64,000 nt of DNA, from positions 496,001-560,000 of the forward strand of contig NZ_JAPEOR010000002.1 in NCBI RefSeq assembly GCF_026341125.1, read 5' to 3'. How positions within the stretch are numbered: position 1 is the first letter of the stretch; every line of letters begins with the position of its first letter. Source of the DNA: Streptomyces sp. NBC_01142 (GTDB lineage: Bacteria; Actinomycetota; Actinomycetes; Streptomycetales; Streptomycetaceae). Under the pieces are notes generated by a model that was not told the DNA's origin, ran no database searches, and was given only the letters and a program-made list of their open reading frames with translations. A program made the position numbers and the translations under genes. This document shows, in pieces, positions 43,873 to 51,851 of this stretch.

Positions 43873-44340
43873 ATGGACACGCGGCGACGGACAGTTCTGG
43901 CGGCGGGTGCGGCAGGCGCCGCGACTCTGGTGAGCGGTTGCGGCGACAGTGGCGGCGGGGACGGCGGCACCGCCTCCGAACCGCCGGCGGACGCCGCGAG
44001 CAGGCCTGCGGGCGAGACACTGAACGAAGGCGCGATCCCGCCGCCGCAGGCCGGCAAGGAGCTCGCCGAGACCTCCGACATCCCGGTGGGCGGCGGAAGG
44101 CTGTTCGCCGACCAGAAGGTCGTGGTGACCCAGCCGCAGGCCGGCGACTTCAAGGCCTTCTCCGCCATCTGCCCCCACCAGGGCTGCACGGTCAGAACGA
44201 TCGCGGACGGCACCATCGACTGCCCCTGTCACGAGAGCAGGTTCCGGATCACCGACGGCTCGGTCGTGGAGGGACCCTCGACCCGCCCGCTGCCGCCGGC
44301 GCAGATCACCGTTTCCGGGGGCACGGTCCGGCTCGCCTAG
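43873..44340 (+). CDS. Rieske [2Fe-2S] lipoprotein
   Basis: A 155-residue exported iron-sulfur protein. The N-terminus has a twin-arginine motif (TRRRTVLAAG) and a lipobox (LVSGC, Cys23), fitting Tat export of a folded cluster protein followed by lipid anchoring. The cluster ligands are Cys100 and His102 in CPHQGC and Cys117 and His120 in CPCH, with Cys105 and Cys119 placed to form the disulfide of high-potential Rieske proteins. An acidic/Pro linker separates anchor and domain. The partner is unknown. GGGAGACGG precedes ATG 43873. The 290 nt upstream contain only low-complexity CACGGC-type sequence. Confidence 0.9.
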   Translation: MDTRRRTVLAAGAAGAATLVSGCGDSGGGDGGTASEPPADAASRPAGETLNEGAIPPPQAGKELAETSDIPVGGGRLFADQKVVVTQPQAGDFKAFSAICPHQGCTVRTIADGTIDCPCHESRFRITDGSVVEGPSTRPLPPAQITVSGGTVRLA

Positions 44341-44387
44341 CCGGCTTGCCTCCGGCCGGCCCGGCCCCCTCGCGTACCCTCACGCGC

Positions 44388-45143
44388 ATGGCCCCCGCAG
44401 TGACCCCCGAGGCGCTCGTCCGCGACCACACCATCTACTCCTGTGTGATGGGTTCGCGCGCCTTCGGGCTGGCCACGGACGGCAGCGACACGGACCGCCG
44501 AGGGGTCTTCCTCGCGCCGGCCCCGCTCTACTGGCGTATGGACAAACCTCCTACCCATGTCCAGGGGCCGGCCGACGAGCAGTTCTCCTGGGAGCTGGAG
44601 CGCTTCCTCGAACTCGCCCTGCGCGCCAACCCCAACGTCCTGGAGTGTCTGCACTCGCCGCTCGTCGAGCGCCTGGACCACACGGGCCGGGAGCTGCTCT
44701 CGCTGCGTGGGGCATTTCTGTCCCGCGAGGCCCACCGGACGTTCGTGCGCTATGCCGTCGGTCAGCGCAAGAAGCTGGAAGCGGATGTGCGCCGGCACGG
44801 CGCCCCGCGCTGGAAGCACGCCATGCATCTGCTGCGGCTCCTCGCCTGCTGCCGCGATCTGCTCCGCAGCGGCGAGCTGGTGATCGACGTCGGCGCGGAC
44901 CGGGAGCGGCTGCTCGAGGTCAAGCGGGGCGAAGTGGCGTGGCCACGGGTCGAGGCGTGGATGACACGCCTCGCCGAGGAGGCCGATGCGGCCGCGCCGG
45001 GCTCTCCGCTCCCGCGCGAGCCGGACCGGGCCCGGGTCGAGGACTTCCTCGTCCGTACCCGCCGGGCCTCAGCGCTCCAGACGTACACGCACCACGAGGT
45101 CGCGCAGGGCGTCGTAGGCGGTGGGCTCGTCGGGCAGCAGTGA
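44388..45143 (+). CDS. Nucleotidyltransferase-fold protein (COG3541/YcgL type)
   Basis: A 251-residue protein with a polymerase-beta-type nucleotidyltransferase core: GSRAFGLATDGSDTDRRGVF at residues 22-41, giving the G-S and D34-x-D36 catalytic motif, then RFLELALRANPNVLECLHSPL and a helical C-terminal part (KHAMHLLRLLACCRDLLRSGELV). Substrate unknown. It converges on a paralogue at 45069-45821 and overlaps it by 75 nt, so the last 25 or so residues lie on the opposite strand of that gene. It borders the NAD/ADP-ribose operon. Confidence 0.82.
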   Translation: MAPAVTPEALVRDHTIYSCVMGSRAFGLATDGSDTDRRGVFLAPAPLYWRMDKPPTHVQGPADEQFSWELERFLELALRANPNVLECLHSPLVERLDHTGRELLSLRGAFLSREAHRTFVRYAVGQRKKLEADVRRHGAPRWKHAMHLLRLLACCRDLLRSGELVIDVGADRERLLEVKRGEVAWPRVEAWMTRLAEEADAAAPGSPLPREPDRARVEDFLVRTRRASALQTYTHHEVAQGVVGGGLVGQQ

Positions 45144-45821
45144 GGCTGTCCGCGCCTCGTCGAGGACGGTGTGCAGCGCGTCGACCTCGCCGCGTATGCG
45201 CTCCGGTTCCACGCCCGAGGCGGGGCTGTGTTCGGCCTCCGCCTTGGCCGCTATGAGGCCGGGCAGGTACGCGGGAGCATCGACCTCCCCGAGCAGCGTG
45301 GGCAGATGCGCCTGCACCTCGCCGCTGCGCATCAGATGGATGCCGGTCAGCAGCGCGCGGAAGGTGTAGAGCAGCGGTTTCAGCTCGCCGGTCTTCTCGA
45401 AGAGCCGCCACTGGGTGTTCGCGAACCCCCGGTAGTGGTGGGCGTGGTGGCTGGTCAGCACGCCCGGGGCGAGCGCCGTCAGCTCCTCGTGCACCGGTGA
45501 GGTGTGCACCACCAGCGGCGAGAGCAGCTGTTCCAGTACGTATCCGTTGCGCCGCAGCATCAGCCGTACGAACTTCCGTACGTCGTGCGTGACCAGGTCC
45601 ATCTCGACGCCGTCCCGGTCCCACATCCGGGACCGGGTCTCGTCCGGCTCGTGCAGCCCCAGCAGCTCCTCGACGGGCAGCAGATGGACGCCGCGCAGGT
45701 CTACGTCCGAGTCACGGGACGGGAAGCCGTACAGATGTGCCCCGGAGACGGTGGCGAAGAGCAGCGGGTCGCGCTGTTCGGCAAGGACGGGGGCGAGTTC
45801 CATGTCCAGCGGATCAATCAT
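45069..45821 (-). CDS. Nucleotidyltransferase-fold protein, paralogue
   Basis: A 250-residue relative of the convergent gene. The catalytic loop is SGAHLYGFPSRDSDVDLRGV (Asp39, Asp41), followed by MDLVTHDVRKFVRLMLRRNGYVLEQLLSPL and a helical tail. It starts 3 nt after the ADP-ribosylglycohydrolase stop, so it is the last gene of the nrtR operon and shares its regulation. A role in nucleotidyl transfer to or repair of an ADP-ribosylated or NAD-derived molecule is a reasonable inference only. Confidence 0.83.
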   Translation of the reverse strand: MIDPLDMELAPVLAEQRDPLLFATVSGAHLYGFPSRDSDVDLRGVHLLPVEELLGLHEPDETRSRMWDRDGVEMDLVTHDVRKFVRLMLRRNGYVLEQLLSPLVVHTSPVHEELTALAPGVLTSHHAHHYRGFANTQWRLFEKTGELKPLLYTFRALLTGIHLMRSGEVQAHLPTLLGEVDAPAYLPGLIAAKAEAEHSPASGVEPERIRGEVDALHTVLDEARTASLLPDEPTAYDALRDLVVRVRLER

Positions 45822-45824
45822 GGA

Positions 45825-46856
45825 TCAAGAGTCCCAGAGGGCGGCGAGCGACATCAGATCGCTGCGGTACTCGATCCGCTCGGCCCACTCCTTGGGCCAG
45901 GCGCCGGCTCCCAGGTGGGCACCCGCGAACGCGCCCGCGAGGCAGGCGATCGAGTCGGAGTCGCCCTTGGTGCACGCGGCCCGGCGCAGGGCTGTCACCG
46001 GCTCCTCGGGGAACAGCAGGAAGCAGAGCAGGGCCGTGGCGAGCGCCTCCTCGGCGATCCAGCCGTCGCCGGTGGCCAGGCACGGGTCGAGCTCCGGCTG
46101 CGGGTCGCGCAGCGCCGCCTCGAGCCGGTCGAGGACCTGCAGGCACTCGTCCCAGCCGCGCCCGATGAACGCCTCGGGGGTCGGATCGTGGGAGTAGCTC
46201 CACAGATTGCCGAGCCAGCGGTGGTAGTAGCGGCTGCGGTTCTCGTACGCGTACGAGCGCAGCCGGCCGACCAGTCCCATCGGCTCCGCGCCCTGCGCCA
46301 GCAGATGCACGGCGCGCGCCGTGAGGTCGCTCGCCGCCAGCGCGGTGGGGTGACCGTGGGTGAGGGCGGCCTGCAACTGCGCGGCACCCGCCCGCTGTTC
46401 GTCGCTCAGTCCCGGTACGAGTCCGACCGGCGCGACCCGCATATTGGCGCCGCAGCCCTTGGAGCCGAGCTGGCTGGCCTCCTGCCAGGGCCGGTCGCTG
46501 TCGAGCTTCTGGCAGGCGACCAGGCAGGTGCGGCCGGGGGCCCGGTTGTTCTCCGGGGAGTGGTACCAGCCGACGAACTCCTCGCGCACCGGCCGCGTCA
46601 GCCGGGAGGCCACGAGCAGCCCGCGGTCCATCGCGGTGCGTATCCCGCGCCCCAGCGCGAGTGTCATCTGGGTGTCGTCCGTGACGAGCGCGGGCCTCGG
46701 AAGGTCCATCTCCTGCCACGGCCCGCATGTGGCGAGGATCGACGGCACATCGTTGAACTCGGTCGGGAAGCCCAGCGCGTCCCCGAGCGCAAGCCCGATC
46801 AGCGAGCCGGTGGCCGCTTGTTTGGTGAGGGTCCTCGAGGTCTTCATGGTGGTCAT
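45825..46856 (-). CDS. ADP-ribosylglycohydrolase family protein
   Basis: A 343-residue dinuclear-metal hydrolase of the DraG/ARH fold. Metal and substrate motifs are GLALGDALGFPTE (Asp26), TDDTQMTLALG (Asp60, Asp61) and the C-terminal GDSDSIACLAGAFAGAHLG. It removes ADP-ribose from arginine or other acceptors, or cleaves small ADP-ribosyl compounds. The start overlaps the NUDIX regulator gene by ATGA. Neighbours (NrtR-like regulator, NMN/nicotinamide transporter remnant, nucleotidyltransferases) place it in NAD/ADP-ribose metabolism. Confidence 0.9.
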   Translation of the reverse strand: MTTMKTSRTLTKQAATGSLIGLALGDALGFPTEFNDVPSILATCGPWQEMDLPRPALVTDDTQMTLALGRGIRTAMDRGLLVASRLTRPVREEFVGWYHSPENNRAPGRTCLVACQKLDSDRPWQEASQLGSKGCGANMRVAPVGLVPGLSDEQRAGAAQLQAALTHGHPTALAASDLTARAVHLLAQGAEPMGLVGRLRSYAYENRSRYYHRWLGNLWSYSHDPTPEAFIGRGWDECLQVLDRLEAALRDPQPELDPCLATGDGWIAEEALATALLCFLLFPEEPVTALRRAACTKGDSDSIACLAGAFAGAHLGAGAWPKEWAERIEYRSDLMSLAALWDS

Positions 46857-47596
46857 GCGTGCCGTCCTTCCGGTCGCAGGAGTGGAGGATGCAGGGCGGG
46901 GGCAGCGCCCGCCCGGTAGAGCGCGGCCGGTTTCCCGCGGCCGCCGGTGCGGCGCGGCGGGCCCTCGACGGCTTCGACGAAGCCGGGCGTGGTGAGGACC
47001 TTGCGCCGGAAGTTGGGCCGGTCGAGCTCGACCCCCCAGACCGTCTCGTAGACCTGCTGGAGCTCGCCGAGCGTGAACTCGCGCGGGCAGAAGCTGGTGG
47101 CGAGGCAGGTGTACTCGAGCTTGGCGCCGACCCGCTCGTGTGCGTCGGCGAGGATCGTTTCGTGGTCGAAGGCGAGGTGGCCGGCGGATCCGAGCGGCAT
47201 CCACTGGGCGTGCGCGGCGTCCCCGCCGCCGCGCGGCTCGGGCAGATCGGGGACGAGCGCGGTGTACGCGACGGAGACGACCCGCATCCGCGGATCCCGG
47301 TCCGGGTCGCTGTAGGTCCGCAGCTGCTCCAGGTGGAGCCCGGCGACGGTCTCCTGCGACAGACCGGTCTCCTCGGCCAGTTCGCGTCGCGCGGCCTGTC
47401 CGGCGGACTCCCGGGGCCGTACGAATCCGCCGGGCAGCGCCCAGGCACCTTTGTACGGCTCCTCTCCGCGCTCGACGAGCAGCACATGCAGCCGGCCCTC
47501 GCGGACCGTGAACACGGCGAGGTCGACGGTGACGGCGAAGGGCGGGAAGGCACTCGGGTCGTAGCCCTCGGGCGAGTGGGGCGCGGGGGCGTTCAT
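46853..47596 (-). CDS. nrtR: NUDIX-type regulator, NrtR-like
   Basis: A 247-residue protein with a NUDIX domain fused to a C-terminal winged helix, the plan of NrtR, which represses NAD genes and is relieved by ADP-ribose-type ligands. The NUDIX box is complete (GGFVRPRESAGQAARRELAEETGL spread over about residues 59-82), so it may keep hydrolase activity. The tail LEYTCLATSFCPREFTLGELQQVYETVWG and RPNFRRKVLTTPGFVE is the DNA-binding part. It starts immediately after the pnuC remnant and overlaps the ADP-ribosylglycohydrolase gene. A 27-bp palindrome at 48081-48107 is the likely operator. Confidence 0.86.
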   Translation of the reverse strand: MNAPAPHSPEGYDPSAFPPFAVTVDLAVFTVREGRLHVLLVERGEEPYKGAWALPGGFVRPRESAGQAARRELAEETGLSQETVAGLHLEQLRTYSDPDRDPRMRVVSVAYTALVPDLPEPRGGGDAAHAQWMPLGSAGHLAFDHETILADAHERVGAKLEYTCLATSFCPREFTLGELQQVYETVWGVELDRPNFRRKVLTTPGFVEAVEGPPRRTGGRGKPAALYRAGAAPALHPPLLRPEGRHA

Positions 47597-48072
47597 CGCG
47601 CGGCCGGTTGCGCAGTCCGATGACGCACGGCGGCAGGAAGCCGGCGTACAGCAGGGCGTACTGCAGGGAGGTGGGACAGGGCTCCTGGTACGCGTGGAGC
47701 GGGATGTCCACCACCCCCGCCGCGAGCAGCCACGTCCACTCGGTGCGCGTGGTGCGCCGCACCGGGAGTCCGTCGAGACCTGGTCCACCCCCGTGGGTCC
47801 AGGTCCACCAGCCGTACACGGCGAGGGTGATGAAGACGATCTGCCGGCCTGCACCGGCGTACAGGCCGGCCCGCAGTGAAGAACAGGACGAAGAAGAGGT
47901 GGTTGGCGATGTGCCGACGGGCGATGTACCGACCGGCGCTGCACCGACGGGCGACGAGCCGGACGCAGAGCGCACCGCTGCCGAACCCGGGGAACTCGGT
48001 CCGGCTCACCGGGGTGTCCAAAACGGTGAACAGCGGCCGCTGCAGGGGTTCGACGACGTCCGCGAAGCTCAC
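47593..48072 (-). pseudogene. pnuC: PnuC-type nicotinamide/NMN transporter, broken
   Basis: A GTG with AAGGAGG 5 nt upstream opens a frame reading VSFADVVEPL, PLFTVLDTPVS and FGSGALCVRLVARR, then HLFFVLFFT. PnuC similarity then jumps to another frame at about 47873: RAGLYAGAGRQIVFITLAVYGWW, typical of the NMN transporter. After TEWTWLLAAGV the sequence goes directly to VDIPLHAYQ and LLYAGFLPPCVIGLR, so about 50 residues of the middle are missing. The final frame does not reach the TGA that overlaps nrtR ATG, implying another shift. With two frameshifts and a deletion it cannot make a transporter. The message probably still serves as leader of the nrtR operon. Confidence 0.8.
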
Positions 48073-48080
48073 GCCCGCCT

Positions 48081-48107
48081 CCTTAATAGTCATTGTGACT
48101 ATAAAGG
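48081..48107. promoter_or_regulatory. 27-bp palindromic operator of the NAD/ADP-ribose operon
   Basis: CCTTAATAGTCA-TTG-TGACTATAAAGG has 12-bp arms with a single mismatch. It lies immediately before the pnuC remnant and overlaps its ribosome site (48078-48084). The adjacent NrtR-like regulator is the obvious binder. The core ATAGTCA-N3-TGACTAT is perfect. Confidence 0.75.
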
Positions 48108-48134
48108 TGAGGGAGCTGGTTCCACAAGATGCGA

Positions 48135-48165
48135 GAAGCCCGCGGCCGGTATGGCCGCGGGCTTC
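48135..48165. terminator. Hairpin terminator after rluB
   Basis: GAAGCCCGCGGCC, a 5-nt loop and its complement form a perfect 13-bp stem 22 nt beyond the rluB stop. Confidence 0.85.
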
Positions 48166-48187
48166 GTTGCGTGAGTAAGAGGCAGGC

Positions 48188-49279
48188 CTACAGGCCGACT
48201 TCCTTCATCAGCATGCCGACCTCGGTGTTGGTCATACGCCGCAGCCAGCCGGACTTCTGGTCACCCAGACCGATCGGCCCGAAGGACGTCCGTACGAGCC
48301 TGTCGACCGGGAAGCCCGCCTCGGCGAGCATGCGGCGGACGATGTGCTTGCGGCCCTCGTGGAGGGTGACCTCGACCAGATAGTTCTTGCCGGTGTTCTC
48401 GACGACGCGGAAGTGGTCGGCGCGGGCGTAGCCGTCCTCCAGCGCGATGCCGTCCTTGAGCCGCTTGCCGAGGTCACGCGGGAGCGGGCCCTGGATCGCG
48501 GCGAGATAGGTCTTCTTCACGCCGTACTTGGGGTGGGTCAGCCGGTGGGCCAGCTCGCCGTGGTTGGTGAGCAGGATGATGCCCTCGGTCTCGGTGTCGA
48601 GCCGGCCGACGTGGAAGAGACGGGTCTCCCGGTTGTTGACGTAGTCGCCCAGGCACTGGCGACCGTCCGGGTCCTCCATGGTGGCGACGACGCCGGCCGG
48701 CTTGTTCAGCGCGAAGAACAGGTGCGACTGGGTGGCGACGGTCAGGCCGTCGACCTTGATCTCGTCGTTCTGAGGGTCGACCCGCATGCCCTGCTCGGTG
48801 ACGATCTGGCCGTTGACCTCGACCCGGGCCTGGTCGATCAGCTCCTCGCACGCACGGCGGGAGCCCATGCCGGCACGGGCGAGGATCTTCTGCAGCCGCT
48901 CGCCCTCCTGCTCGGCGCCGGGGAAGGTCTTGGGGGTCGTGACCTGCGGCTTGTCGGCGTACCGGTCCCGGTTGCGCTGCTCGATCTTGGCGTCGAGCTC
49001 GCGCGGACGCGATTCGCGCTGGCCGTGCGGGCCACGGCGCGGGGCACCGGCCCTGCCGCCGCCCTGCGGGGCCTTCGGGCCGCCCTTGGCACCGCCGCGG
49101 GCGGACGCGCCGCGGCCTCCCGACTTGCCGCCCTCGGAACCCTGGCTGCCGCCGACGTCGTAACGGCGCTCCTCGGGACGGGGTCGGCTCTCACGCTTCT
49201 GCTTGTCGTCGCGCCCCTTGCCGCCGGCGCCCCGCGAGTCCCGGTTGCCGCTTCCGCTGTTCCTGCCGCTGCTTCGCAT
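48188..49279 (-). CDS. rluB: 23S rRNA pseudouridine synthase, RluB type
   Basis: A 363-residue RsuA/RluB-family synthase. The first 115 or so residues are a basic Gly/Arg/Ser-rich extension, common in actinobacteria and likely to bind RNA. Then follow an S4 domain (RLQKILARAGMGSRRACEELI) and the catalytic domain with GRLDTETEGIILLTN, which has the nucleophilic Asp, and GRKHIVRRMLAEAG. It isomerises uridine in helix 89 or thereabouts of 23S rRNA, by family. ATG 49279 overlaps the scpB stop (TGATG); a TTG one codon upstream is possible. Confidence 0.92.
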   Translation of the reverse strand: MRSSGRNSGSGNRDSRGAGGKGRDDKQKRESRPRPEERRYDVGGSQGSEGGKSGGRGASARGGAKGGPKAPQGGGRAGAPRRGPHGQRESRPRELDAKIEQRNRDRYADKPQVTTPKTFPGAEQEGERLQKILARAGMGSRRACEELIDQARVEVNGQIVTEQGMRVDPQNDEIKVDGLTVATQSHLFFALNKPAGVVATMEDPDGRQCLGDYVNNRETRLFHVGRLDTETEGIILLTNHGELAHRLTHPKYGVKKTYLAAIQGPLPRDLGKRLKDGIALEDGYARADHFRVVENTGKNYLVEVTLHEGRKHIVRRMLAEAGFPVDRLVRTSFGPIGLGDQKSGWLRRMTNTEVGMLMKEVGL

Positions 49280-49881
49280 CAAAATTCCGTCTTGTCGTCT
49301 GCGTCGGTGTCCGGTGCGTCCGGATCGAACGACGGCACACCCTCTTGCGTCTCGGCCTCGATCGCCTCCGCCTCGGGGAGGAAGGGCGCGAGCTCCGGGA
49401 GCTCGTCCAGGCCACGCAGGCCCATCCGCTCCAGAAAGTAGTTCGTCGTCCTGTACAGGATCGCACCTGTTTCGGGTTCCGCGCCCGCCTCCTCGACCAG
49501 ACCGCGCTGAAGGAGGGTCCGCATGACCCCGTCACAGTTCACTCCGCGGACGGCGGACACTCGCGAGCGGCTGACCGGCTGGCGGTACGCGACGACTGCG
49601 AGGGTCTCCAGGGCGGCCTGGGTGAGCCGGGCCTGCTGCCCGTCGAGGACGAAGCGTTCCACGGCCTCGGCATGCTCGGCCCGCGAATAGAACCGCCAGC
49701 CGCCCGCCACGAGCCGCAGCTCGAATCCGCGGCCCTGGACGGTGTACTCGTCCGCCAGCTCCCGCAGCGCGTCCGCCACGGCCCTGCGCGGCTGCTCCAG
49801 GACCTTGGCGAGGTGCTCCTCGGTGGCCGGCTCGTCGACGACCATGAGTACGGCTTCGAGCGCGGGCTTGAGATCACTCAC
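49279..49881 (-). CDS. scpB: Segregation and condensation protein B
   Basis: A 200-residue kleisin-partner of the SMC-ScpAB condensin. Two winged-helix domains are visible: KPALEAVLMVVDEPATEEHLAKVL with RRAVADALRELADEY, and LTQAALETLAVVAYRQPVSRSRVSAVRGV with DGVMRTLLQRGLVEEAG, the family hallmark being AYRQP-x-R-x-x-V-x-x-RGV. The C-terminus is an acidic tail. It overlaps scpA by 4 nt and rluB by one codon, giving a tightly coupled parA-scpA-scpB-rluB order. Confidence 0.94.
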   Translation of the reverse strand: MSDLKPALEAVLMVVDEPATEEHLAKVLEQPRRAVADALRELADEYTVQGRGFELRLVAGGWRFYSRAEHAEAVERFVLDGQQARLTQAALETLAVVAYRQPVSRSRVSAVRGVNCDGVMRTLLQRGLVEEAGAEPETGAILYRTTNYFLERMGLRGLDELPELAPFLPEAEAIEAETQEGVPSFDPDAPDTDADDKTEF

Positions 49882-51212
49882 GCCTTCTCCTCCTCCTGGT
49901 TCTGGCGAACCTCTTGATCGTTCTGCCGGACCTCTTGATCGAATTCGTCGGTGACCAGGGGCTGCTCCGTGCCCTCGCCGCCCGCCCAGCGCACTGTCAG
50001 CTCGCCGAGGGCGTCCTCCTGGTCCAGGACGACGGCCTTCTCCCGGTACAGCTCCAGCAGTGCCAGGAAGCGCGCGACGACCGTGAGTGTGTCGGGTGCG
50101 CCGGCGGCAAGCTGCCGGAACGTCACCTCCCCGGCCTCCCGCAGCATCGCGACGACGACCTCGGCCTGCTCCCGTACGGACACGAGGGGGGCGTGGATGT
50201 GATCGACGTACACCTGCGGCTTGGGCCGCGGCTGCATGGCCTTCACAGCGAGCTTGGCGAAGCCCTCGGCGCCGATGCTGATGACGACCTCGGGGAGCAG
50301 CTCGGCGTGATGGGGCTCGAGCCCGACGGTTCTGGGGTACCGCCTGCCCTCTTCGTCCAGCCGTGTGCTGAAGATCTCGGCGATCTGCTTGTACGCGCGG
50401 TACTGCAGCAACCGTGCGAAGAGCAGGTCCCGCGCCTCGAGCAGTGCGAGGTCGGCCTCGTCCTCCACCTCGGCGGAGGGCAGCAGCCGCGCGGCCTTGA
50501 GATCGAGCAGGGTTGCGGCGACGACGAGAAACTCGGTGGTCTGATCGAGGTCCCAGTCGGGTCCCATGGCCCGGATGTGCGTCATGAACTCGTCGGTGAC
50601 CTTGGAGAGGGCGACCTCGGTCACATCGAGCTTGTGCTTGGAGATGAGCTGCAGCAGCAGATCGAAGGGCCCTTCGAAGTTGGCAAGCCGCACCTTGAAG
50701 CGGCCGTCCTCGACGGCGGGGGCGGGGGTTGGGGCCAGGGCGGGGGCGGCAGCCGACGGCGCGGGCTCCGGGTCCGCAACTGCGGGCTCGTCAGTCCCCG
50801 GCGCCGACTCGGGTGCCGCCGTCTCCGGCGTGGCGGACTCAGCTGCGCGGTCCTCGGAGCCGGGCTCAGCAACCGTCGCCTCCGCGGGCCCGGGCGCCGA
50901 CTCGGCGGCCTCGGGCGCGGCAGACTCCGGCCCGGCGGCGTTCCCGCATTCCGGCTCGGCAGGTCCGGGCGCTGCCTCGGCGCCGGGCCCGGGTGCCGGG
51001 GCGGGGGAAACAGCCCCCGTCCCACCCGGCTCCCGCGTCCCGTCCGACTCCCGCGCCGCCTCGGCCGCCGCCGCCCCCGGGACCGCCTCGCGCCCCCCAC
51101 CACCCGGCTCCCGGGGCTCGTCCCCGGAATCGGGCCGCGGCGCGCCCGGGCCGCGGCCCAGGCTGCGGCGGGGCGAGCGGGGCGGGAGAGCAGAGTCGTC
51201 GGTCGGCGGCAT
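49878..51212 (-). CDS. scpA: Segregation and condensation protein A, with long disordered N-terminus
   Basis: A 444-residue kleisin. The conserved ScpA region starts only at about residue 165 (FKVRLANFEGPFDLLLQLI, HKLDVTEVALSKVTDEFM, TEFLVVAATLLDLKAARLLP) and ends with a winged helix (VTFRQLAAGAP, VVARFLALLELYREKAV). Before it lie about 165 residues made almost only of Ala, Pro, Glu, Gly and Ser. The extreme C-terminus carries a tandem duplication DQEVRQN-DQEVRQN encoded by two 21-bp units at 49900-49941. It bridges SMC heads during chromosome segregation. An internal start nearer the conserved region is possible. Confidence 0.92.
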   Translation of the reverse strand: MPPTDDSALPPRSPRRSLGRGPGAPRPDSGDEPREPGGGGREAVPGAAAAEAARESDGTREPGGTGAVSPAPAPGPGAEAAPGPAEPECGNAAGPESAAPEAAESAPGPAEATVAEPGSEDRAAESATPETAAPESAPGTDEPAVADPEPAPSAAAPALAPTPAPAVEDGRFKVRLANFEGPFDLLLQLISKHKLDVTEVALSKVTDEFMTHIRAMGPDWDLDQTTEFLVVAATLLDLKAARLLPSAEVEDEADLALLEARDLLFARLLQYRAYKQIAEIFSTRLDEEGRRYPRTVGLEPHHAELLPEVVISIGAEGFAKLAVKAMQPRPKPQVYVDHIHAPLVSVREQAEVVVAMLREAGEVTFRQLAAGAPDTLTVVARFLALLELYREKAVVLDQEDALGELTVRWAGGEGTEQPLVTDEFDQEVRQNDQEVRQNQEEEKA

Positions 51213-51260
51213 CGCGGTCCAGGGGCAAAAGGAGCAGGCGGGGCAGCGCGCAGGCTACCG

Positions 51261-51851
51261 TCAGCGCCCGCGCAGACGTCGTACGAGAATGCTCGCGTCG
51301 CCCCGCTGCTCAAGGTCCGCCAGCACGACCGCGACCGCCTCGCGGACTATCCGCCCGCGGTCGACCGCCAGCCCGTGCTCGCCGCGCAGCACCAGCCGCG
51401 CATGCTCGAGGTCCATCAGTTCCTCGGCCGAGACATAGACCGTGATCTTCTCGTCGTGCCGTTCCCGGCCGCTGGGCCGGCGGTTCGCACCGCGCCCCCT
51501 GCGGCGCGTCTGCCCCGCGGGCGCCACAGCGGCGGCTCCGGCAGCCCCGCCCGCCTCCTGCGGGCGGCGGGCCTTGGCCGCGCCCTGACCGGCCTCCGCC
51601 CCCCGGCTGCGCGATTCGGCAGCGTCCGCGTCCGCGGCGGAGTGCTCCTCCGAGGACGACGAGGACGCCGGGGCGGACGAAGTCGTCGACGGGTCGGCCG
51701 CGCCCTCCGCCAGCGGGTCGCTCTCCCCGGCCGGCGCGGGCACCCGCGGCTCGCCGTTCGCCTGCCGCCGCGGGGAGGACGACTGCAGCGCCATGCCCCC
51801 GGTCGTACGGAACAGCTCGTCGGCCCCGGGCAGACTCACTCGGCGTGACAA
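51261..51851 (-). CDS. Ribbon-helix-helix-like protein between parA-like gene and scpA
   Basis: A 196-residue protein of unknown function. The first 125 residues are low-complexity Ala/Ser/Glu/Arg. The last 65 look like a ribbon-helix-helix DNA-binding unit: HDEKITVYVSAEELMDLEHARLVLRGEHG and DRGRIVREAVAVVLADLEQRG, a beta-strand then two helices. It begins inside the end of the parA-like gene (16-nt overlap), so it could be the DNA-binding partner that such ATPases need. Family name not known to me. Confidence 0.72.
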   Translation of the reverse strand: MSRRVSLPGADELFRTTGGMALQSSSPRRQANGEPRVPAPAGESDPLAEGAADPSTTSSAPASSSSSEEHSAADADAAESRSRGAEAGQGAAKARRPQEAGGAAGAAAVAPAGQTRRRGRGANRRPSGRERHDEKITVYVSAEELMDLEHARLVLRGEHGLAVDRGRIVREAVAVVLADLEQRGDASILVRRLRGR

